Of a DNA stretch of 9,693 bases, positions 5,533 to 9,693 are shown in pieces. The stretch comes from Kiloniellaceae bacterium (lineage in GTDB: Bacteria; Pseudomonadota; Alphaproteobacteria; Kiloniellales; Kiloniellaceae), in the NCBI GenBank assembly GCA_028280915.1, contig JANQKX010000565.1, positions 1 through 9,693 on the forward strand. Direction: 5' to 3'. Numbering within the stretch: the stretch's first letter is position 1; each line of letters begins with the position of its first letter. The notes below the pieces were generated by a model. That model was given only the letters and a program-made list of their open reading frames with translations. It ran no database searches and was not told the origin of the DNA. Made by a program: the position numbers and the translations under genes.

Positions 5533-6753
5533 ATGTTGCCGCTGCCGTTTCTCCGCCGCCACTGGCGTCTGATTGCCTTTGGCTTTTTTATGTGTTTTTG
5601 CTCCAATTTGGGGCAAACGTTTTTCATCTCCCTCTTTGGCGGCGAGATCCGGCAAGCGCTGTCCATTTCCCACGGGACTTTCGGCAGCCTTTATTCCCTG
5701 GGCACCTTGGCCAGCGCCGTGACCATCATCTGGCTTGGCCGCCTGATCGACTATTGGCCCCTGTGGCGGTTTGCCCTTGCCGTGCTGCTCGGCCTGGCGT
5801 TGACCTGTCTGGCCATGGGGCAGGTCGTCGGCTTGGTGGGCCTGACTTTGGCGATTTACGGCTTGCGCCTGTTTGGCCAGGGCTTGAGCGTGCACACGGG
5901 TATCACCGCCATGGCGCGCTATTTCGAGGCGGAGCGGGGGCGCACGGTCAGTCTGGCCACTTTGGGTAACACGGTGGGCGAGGCCGCCTTGCCGCCGTTG
6001 GTGGTCCTGGCCCTGACGCTGGTCACCTGGCACCAGGTTTGGACCATGGGCGGCGTGGTGCTGCTGGCCCTCGCGCCCCTGATTTTTGTCCTGCTGCGGG
6101 GCCATGGCCAGCGGGACCGGGAACTGACGGCACGGCGCCGTGACAGCGGCGCGGCCGCGCACGACCAGACCTTGGGGCAGGTGCTGAAGGACCTGCGCTT
6201 GTGGCTCATGCTGCCGGCCCTTCTGGCGCCGTCGTTTATCTTCACGGGGCTGATTTTTCACCAGGTCTACCTGGCCGAGGTCAAGGGATGGCCGCTCTCC
6301 CTGCTGGCCGGGTCCTATTCGGTGATGGCCGTGGCCTCCGTGGCCGCGCTCTTGCTGTCGGGGCCGCTGGTGGACCGTCTGTCGGCCCGACGCTTGGTGC
6401 CTTATTTTCTGGTGCCGCTGTTCTTGGCCTGTGTGGTCCTGGCGAGCAGCGACGGTTACTGGGTGGCACCGGTTTTCATGGCCCTCTTCGGCATCAACGC
6501 GGGCCTCACCGTGGTCCTGACCGGCGCCATCTGGGCCGAACTCTACGGCCTGTCCCACCTGGGCGCCATCCGCTCCTTCGGTGCCGCGGCCATGGTGTTC
6601 TCCACCGGCCTGGCGCCGGCGGTCCTGGGTCTTTTGATCGATTTGGGCGTCACCTTGGAGCGCCAGTCCGCGGTGATGGGGGCCTATTGCATCCTGGCGT
6701 CTGGACTGGGCGCGATCGCGGTCCATCGGGGCCGGGCCGTGGCCCAGGGCTGA
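5533..6753 (+). CDS. Major facilitator superfamily (MFS) transporter
   Basis: The product is 406 residues, a normal length for a 12-helix MFS permease. Hydrophobic segments alternate with short loops. A long basic central loop at about residues 191-220, rich in Arg and Asp, separates the N and C halves. After helix 2 there is a motif-A-like GRLIDYWPLWR at 69-79, with Gly69, Asp73 and Arg79 in the expected places, and a second copy-like GPLVDRLSARR in the C half. The early CSNLGQTFFISLFGGEIR segment recalls a group of uncharacterised proteobacterial permeases. I cannot assign a substrate. The start is well bounded: an in-frame TAG at 5521-5523 lies 9 nt upstream of the ATG, and only a weak GAACGG ribosome site intervenes. 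It lies 118 bp after the nuclease gene and 143 bp before the symporter, on the same strand as both. Confidence 0.92.
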   Translation: MLPLPFLRRHWRLIAFGFFMCFCSNLGQTFFISLFGGEIRQALSISHGTFGSLYSLGTLASAVTIIWLGRLIDYWPLWRFALAVLLGLALTCLAMGQVVGLVGLTLAIYGLRLFGQGLSVHTGITAMARYFEAERGRTVSLATLGNTVGEAALPPLVVLALTLVTWHQVWTMGGVVLLALAPLIFVLLRGHGQRDRELTARRRDSGAAAHDQTLGQVLKDLRLWLMLPALLAPSFIFTGLIFHQVYLAEVKGWPLSLLAGSYSVMAVASVAALLLSGPLVDRLSARRLVPYFLVPLFLACVVLASSDGYWVAPVFMALFGINAGLTVVLTGAIWAELYGLSHLGAIRSFGAAAMVFSTGLAPAVLGLLIDLGVTLERQSAVMGAYCILASGLGAIAVHRGRAVAQG

Positions 6754-6817
6754 CCCGGGGAACCTGCCGGGGACGGTTGCTTTGCCGGCCGAGCGATAAG
6801 CCATTGTAATAAATTAA

Positions 6818-6846
6818 TTGTCGCGGCTTTATCCATACTTTAGCCT
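6818..6846 (+). promoter_or_regulatory. Possible promoter for the AGCS symporter
   Basis: TTGTCG (6818-6823), a 17-bp spacer and TAGCCT (6841-6846) give a weak sigma-70 promoter that keeps the key -35 TTG and the T-A and final T of the -10. It sits in a locally AT-rich stretch (about 6803-6850) about 50 bp before the TTG start. An imperfect inverted repeat, GATAAGCC (6795-6802) with GGCTTTATC (6825-6833, one extra T), spans the -35 and could be an operator. Confidence 0.3.
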
Positions 6847-6896
6847 AATCCCGCCAAAGGCAACGAGGGGGCAAACACCAAACGGGGGGAAGAGGC

Positions 6897-8306
6897 TTGC
6901 TGGCGCAGCTCAACGATTTTATCTGGACCTATATCTTGGTGGCGGCGCTCTTGGGCATGGGGGCGGTGCTGACCGTGGCGACGGGATTTTTTCAAGTCCG
7001 TCATTTCGGCCGCATGTTCCGCGTGCTGGCGGGCGCTTTCCGGCACGATGCGGACCACATCTCCTCGTTTCAGGCCATGGTGATCTCCGTTGCCGGGCGG
7101 GTGGGCGCGGGCAATATCGCCGGCGTCGCCGTGGCCATCTCCCTGGGCGGCCCGGGGGCGGTCTTTTGGATGTGGATCGTCGCCCTGATCGGCATGGCCA
7201 CCAGCTGTTTTGAGTGCAGCCTGGCCCAGGTTTTCAAAACCGCCGAGCCCGACGGGACCTACCGGGGCGGACCGTCCTTTTATATTCTCCGCGGCCTGGG
7301 ACGAAAGTGGAAATGGCTGGCGGCCCTGTTTTCGGTTCTCATGATGGCGACCTTCGGGCTGGGGATCATTCCCTTGCAATCGTTTGTTCTGGCCTCGTCG
7401 GTCAAGGACGCCTTTGGCGTCGCGGAAGCCATCAGCGGTGTTAGCGTGGCCGTGGTGATGGGCATCGTCATTTTCGGCGGCATCAAGCGCATCGCTCAAT
7501 TCGCCGAACTGGTGGTGCCGGTCATGGCCCTGGGCTACATCGGCATCTCCTTGGTGGTGCTGACCATCAACTTGGATGAGTTGCCGGGCATCTTTCTTTA
7601 TATCTGCCGCTCCGCCTTCGGCTTTGAGGAAATGGCCAGCGGTGGCCTGGTGGGGGCCATCCTGCACGGCGTGCGCCGGGGCCTTTTCTCCAACGAAGCC
7701 GGCCTGGGCAGCGCGCCCAACGTGGCCGCCGTGGCCCATGTGCCCCATCCGGTAAACCAGGGCATCGTCCAGGCCTTCAGCGTCTTCGTGGACACCATCG
7801 TGATCTGCAGCTGCACGGCGGCGATTATCCTGTTGTCGGATGTCTATCAGCCGGGCAGCCACGTGGAAGACGGCGCGGTCCTGACCCAGCGGGCCCTGGC
7901 CGAGCACGTGGGTAGCTGGGGCGGCTATCTGGTCAGTGCCGCCTTGATCCTCTTTGTCATGACAACAATTCTCTACTGTTATTATCTGGGCGAAAACGCG
8001 CTCGCCTTTTTCACCGAGGCGCCGATCGCCATCAATGCCTTCCGGGTGTTGGTGGTGGGGCTGGTTTTTTGGGGCGCGGTGCAGGATTTGAACACGGTGT
8101 TCGACTTCTCCGATCTCACCATGGGATTGACCGCCATCGTCAACCTCTTTGCCCTGGCCATGCTGTTCAAGGTGGGCCTGCGGGTGCTGCGGGACTTTGA
8201 CAACCAGCTGCGCGATGGGGTGAAACAGCCGATCTTCGACCCGGCCCGATTTGCCGACCTGGATATCGATCCGAAGGCGTGGAAAAGCGAGCCCATGGAC
8301 CGATAG
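6897..8306 (+). CDS. AGCS-family sodium:alanine/glycine symporter
   Basis: The product is 469 residues, full length for the alanine-or-glycine:cation symporter family (LeuT-like fold). It imports small neutral amino acids with Na+ or H+ across the inner membrane. Diagnostic blocks are GRVGAGNIAGVAVAISLGGPGAVFW from residue 67 (unwound helix 1, Asn73 in the substrate/ion region), DGTYRGGPSFYI, and HGVRRGLFSNEAGLGSAPNVAA with Asn266-Glu267. The hydrophobic helices expected of the family run to about residue 440, followed by a short hydrophilic tail. The start is TTG at 6897, six nt after GGGGGA (6885-6890). No ATG or GTG lies between it and upstream non-coding sequence, and the first internal ATG (residue 21) is inside helix 1. 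Alanine is the most common substrate in the family, but the exact substrate and ion are not readable here. Confidence 0.96.
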   Translation: MLAQLNDFIWTYILVAALLGMGAVLTVATGFFQVRHFGRMFRVLAGAFRHDADHISSFQAMVISVAGRVGAGNIAGVAVAISLGGPGAVFWMWIVALIGMATSCFECSLAQVFKTAEPDGTYRGGPSFYILRGLGRKWKWLAALFSVLMMATFGLGIIPLQSFVLASSVKDAFGVAEAISGVSVAVVMGIVIFGGIKRIAQFAELVVPVMALGYIGISLVVLTINLDELPGIFLYICRSAFGFEEMASGGLVGAILHGVRRGLFSNEAGLGSAPNVAAVAHVPHPVNQGIVQAFSVFVDTIVICSCTAAIILLSDVYQPGSHVEDGAVLTQRALAEHVGSWGGYLVSAALILFVMTTILYCYYLGENALAFFTEAPIAINAFRVLVVGLVFWGAVQDLNTVFDFSDLTMGLTAIVNLFALAMLFKVGLRVLRDFDNQLRDGVKQPIFDPARFADLDIDPKAWKSEPMDR

Positions 8307-8308
8307 GT

Positions 8309-8326
8309 CGCGGGCCGAGGGCCGCG
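8309..8326 (+). terminator. GC-rich hairpin just after the symporter stop
   Basis: CGCGG (8309-8313) pairs with CCGCG (8322-8326), with possible further pairing inside the 8-nt loop. It begins 2 nt past the stop codon of the symporter gene. There is no U-tract after it, so it is at best a weak or factor-assisted terminator. Confidence 0.25.
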
Positions 8327-8337
8327 GTAAGCAGAAA

Positions 8338-8349
8338 GACCAATTGGTC
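8338..8349. repeat. 12-bp perfect palindrome GACCAATTGGTC
   Basis: GACCAATTGGTC is its own reverse complement over all 12 bases. It lies 31 bp past the symporter stop and 227 bp before cydA. Its size and symmetry suit a homodimeric regulator such as a TetR- or MarR-type protein, but no regulator gene lies in the window and the target is unknown. Confidence 0.4.
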
Positions 8350-8413
8350 CAAAATGCCGGGTTCTGAATCTTGTTCGGAATGGCGGCGCCCGTGCTGGCG
8401 CTATGGGCGGGTT

Positions 8414-8469
8414 TTGAACGGAAAAATGCCGCACCTGCGATAAATCGCCACATCTTTGCAATAAGATGT
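8414..8469 (+). promoter_or_regulatory. Possible cydA promoter with two adjacent inverted repeats
   Basis: Two inverted repeats sit one base apart. The first is GCGAT-AA-ATCGC (8437-8448). The second has perfect 7-bp arms ACATCTT (8450-8456) and AAGATGT (8463-8469) around TGCAAT. A weak promoter, TTGAAC (8414-8419) then GATAAA (8439-8444) at a long 19-bp spacing, would place the first repeat on the -10 and the second around the start of transcription, the usual position for a repressor. Neither repeat matches the FNR consensus TTGAT-N4-ATCAA. cyd genes are commonly controlled by oxygen or redox, so these are candidate sites for such a regulator. The leader to cydA would be about 125 nt. Confidence 0.4.
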
Positions 8470-8576
8470 TGCTTCGTCCTGCCGGGCGATCAAGAATCGA
8501 CGGTGTTTCATGGGCATCGCCGCCAAACGGCCATATGCCGCCGGCGCGGTTCCGTGACCAAAAGGTGGGATAAACG

Positions 8577-9693
8577 ATGATCGATCTGGCCGTTGCCGAT
8601 ATGTCGCGACTTCAGTTCGCGATGACGGCGCTTTATCACTTTTTGTTCGTTCCCCTGACCCTCGGCCTGGCGCCTCTGCTGGCCATTATGGAATCCGTCT
8701 ACGTGATGACGGGCCGGGTCATTTGGCGTGACATGACCAAGTTCTGGGGCGTGCTTTTCGGCATCAACTTCGCCATGGGGGTGGCCACCGGCATCACCAT
8801 GGAATTCCAGTTCGGCACCAACTGGGCCTATTACTCCCACTTTGTCGGCGACGTCTTCGGCGCGCCCCTGGCCATGGAAGGGCTGATGGCCTTTTTCCTG
8901 GAGGCCACCTTCGTCGGCCTGTTCTTTTTCGGCTGGGACAAGCTTTCCAAGCTGGGCCATTTGGTGGTGACTTGGCTGGTTGCCTTGGGCACGAACTTTT
9001 CCGCCCTGTGGATCCTGATCGCCAACGGCTGGATGCAGAACCCGGTGGGCGCGGTCTTCAACCCCGAGACCATGCGCATGGAGATGACCTCGTTCTACGA
9101 CGTTTTTTTCAACATCGTGGCCCAGGCCAAGTTCGTCCATACGGTCTCTGCCGGTTATGTCACCGCGTCGATTTTCATCATGAGCATCAGCGCCTTTTAC
9201 CTGCTGCGCAACCGGCACCAGAAACTGGCGCGCCGTTCCATGACCGTGGCGGCCAGCTTCGGCCTGGCCTCGGCCCTCTCGGTGGTGGTGCTGGGTGACG
9301 AGAGCGGTTATACCACCACCGAGCATCAGAAGATGAAGCTCGCCGCCATCGAGGCCATGTGGGAAACCGAGCCGGCGCCGGCCGATTTCACCGCCTTCGG
9401 CTTCCCCGACATGGAAGACCGGGAAACCCATTTCGAGATCAAGATTCCCTGGCTTTTGGGCCTGATCGCGACCCGGACCCTTGACGAAGAGGTGCCGGGC
9501 ATCCTGGAGCTGGTGGAAAAGAACAAGGGGCGCATCGTGGACGGCCTGCCGGCCTATGAAGCCCTGCAGAAGCTGCGTCAGGACCCCCATGATCCGACGG
9601 CCCGGGAAACCCTGGAAAAGGGCAAGGCCAATCTGGGCCATACCATGTTGCTGCTGCGCTACACGGACGACCCGGCCAATGCCACGCCGGAAG
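8577..9693 (+). CDS. cydA: Cytochrome bd ubiquinol oxidase subunit I (partial, 3' end outside the window)
   Basis: The visible 372 residues are very close to E. coli CydA (about 520 residues) and run off the right edge. Subunit I oxidises ubiquinol and, with CydB, reduces O2 to water in the inner membrane with high oxygen affinity. Haem ligands are in place: His21 (E. coli His19, b595 side) and His188 (E. coli His186, b558). Glu101 and Glu109, in EGLMAFFLE, correspond to the proton-channel and haem residues Glu99 and Glu107. The quinol-binding Q-loop starts at GDESGY (residue 240) and keeps the long insertion through about residue 370, marking the long Q-loop subfamily. The methionine haem ligand (E. 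coli Met393) lies beyond the window. The ATG is preceded by AAGGTGG at 8562-8568 at a good spacing, so the start is firm. cydB would be expected just downstream. Confidence 0.98.
   Translation, partial: MIDLAVADMSRLQFAMTALYHFLFVPLTLGLAPLLAIMESVYVMTGRVIWRDMTKFWGVLFGINFAMGVATGITMEFQFGTNWAYYSHFVGDVFGAPLAMEGLMAFFLEATFVGLFFFGWDKLSKLGHLVVTWLVALGTNFSALWILIANGWMQNPVGAVFNPETMRMEMTSFYDVFFNIVAQAKFVHTVSAGYVTASIFIMSISAFYLLRNRHQKLARRSMTVAASFGLASALSVVVLGDESGYTTTEHQKMKLAAIEAMWETEPAPADFTAFGFPDMEDRETHFEIKIPWLLGLIATRTLDEEVPGILELVEKNKGRIVDGLPAYEALQKLRQDPHDPTARETLEKGKANLGHTMLLLRYTDDPANATPE

Noticed and set aside
5497..6804. 435-residue minus-strand open frame opposite the MFS gene
   Set aside because: Its composition (Gln, His, Gly, Arg, Pro) is that of an antisense shadow, and the opposite strand encodes a clear 12-helix transporter.
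6840..8453. 537-residue minus-strand open frame opposite the symporter
   Set aside because: The plus strand encodes a full-length AGCS protein with all family motifs. The minus frame is His/Gln/Gly/Asp-rich with no recognisable domain.
8371..8580. 69-residue open frame whose stop overlaps the cydA ATG
   Set aside because: The ATGA overlap suggests coupling, but the frame starts at TTG without a ribosome site, is Arg/Cys-rich with no domain, and runs across the operator-like repeats.
8508..9641. 377-residue minus-strand open frame opposite cydA
   Set aside because: cydA on the plus strand is beyond doubt. The minus frame is its low-complexity complement.

Overview
This is GC-rich DNA, apart from one AT island, with tightly packed genes on both strands. 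The organism is most likely a proteobacterium, probably alphaproteobacterial. The reasons are a secreted nuclease with the Cys-X8-Cys and C-terminal KGNI-type module common in that group, a GANTC site, and long antisense open frames typical of GC-rich genomes. This placement is an inference and no marker gene is present.

Minus-strand block, 1-3570. The left edge holds the first 26 codons of a probable gamma-glutamyltranspeptidase-family gene. Upstream of it on the same strand is a two-gene unit for exported proteins: a DUF1800-family protein with a Sec-type signal peptide (1666-3570), followed after one nucleotide by a DUF1501-family protein with a twin-arginine signal (237-1664). These two families often occur as a pair and have no settled function. 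The 158 bp between the DUF1501 gene and the transpeptidase start contain two strong inverted repeats. The pair is preceded by a 130-bp island of about 19% GC (3611-3740), which probably carries its promoter. I see nothing further in 3741-3857 except a short direct repeat and a 5-bp stem.

Central block, 3858-5414. A DedA-family membrane protein (minus) and a thermonuclease-type lipoprotein (plus) are divergently transcribed. Their 234-bp intergenic region carries two perfect DnaA-box consensus sites in the same orientation, plus a third degenerate half that forms a 20-bp near-palindrome with one of them. A good -10 element for the nuclease follows.

Plus-strand block, 5415-9693. This holds a 12-TM major facilitator transporter, an AGCS-family sodium:alanine/glycine symporter read from a TTG start, and the first 372 codons of cydA (cytochrome bd oxidase subunit I, long Q-loop type), which runs off the right edge. 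Each gene has its own upstream gap of 118, 143 and 270 bp, so they are probably not one operon. The cydA upstream region contains a 12-bp perfect palindrome and two adjacent inverted repeats that look like operators.

The genes do not form one obvious pathway. The window is a mix of envelope, export, transport and respiration functions. No tRNA, rRNA, CRISPR array, insertion sequence or phage gene was seen. The least explained items are the DUF1800/DUF1501 secreted pair with its AT island, the DnaA-box cluster, and the cydA operator-like repeats.
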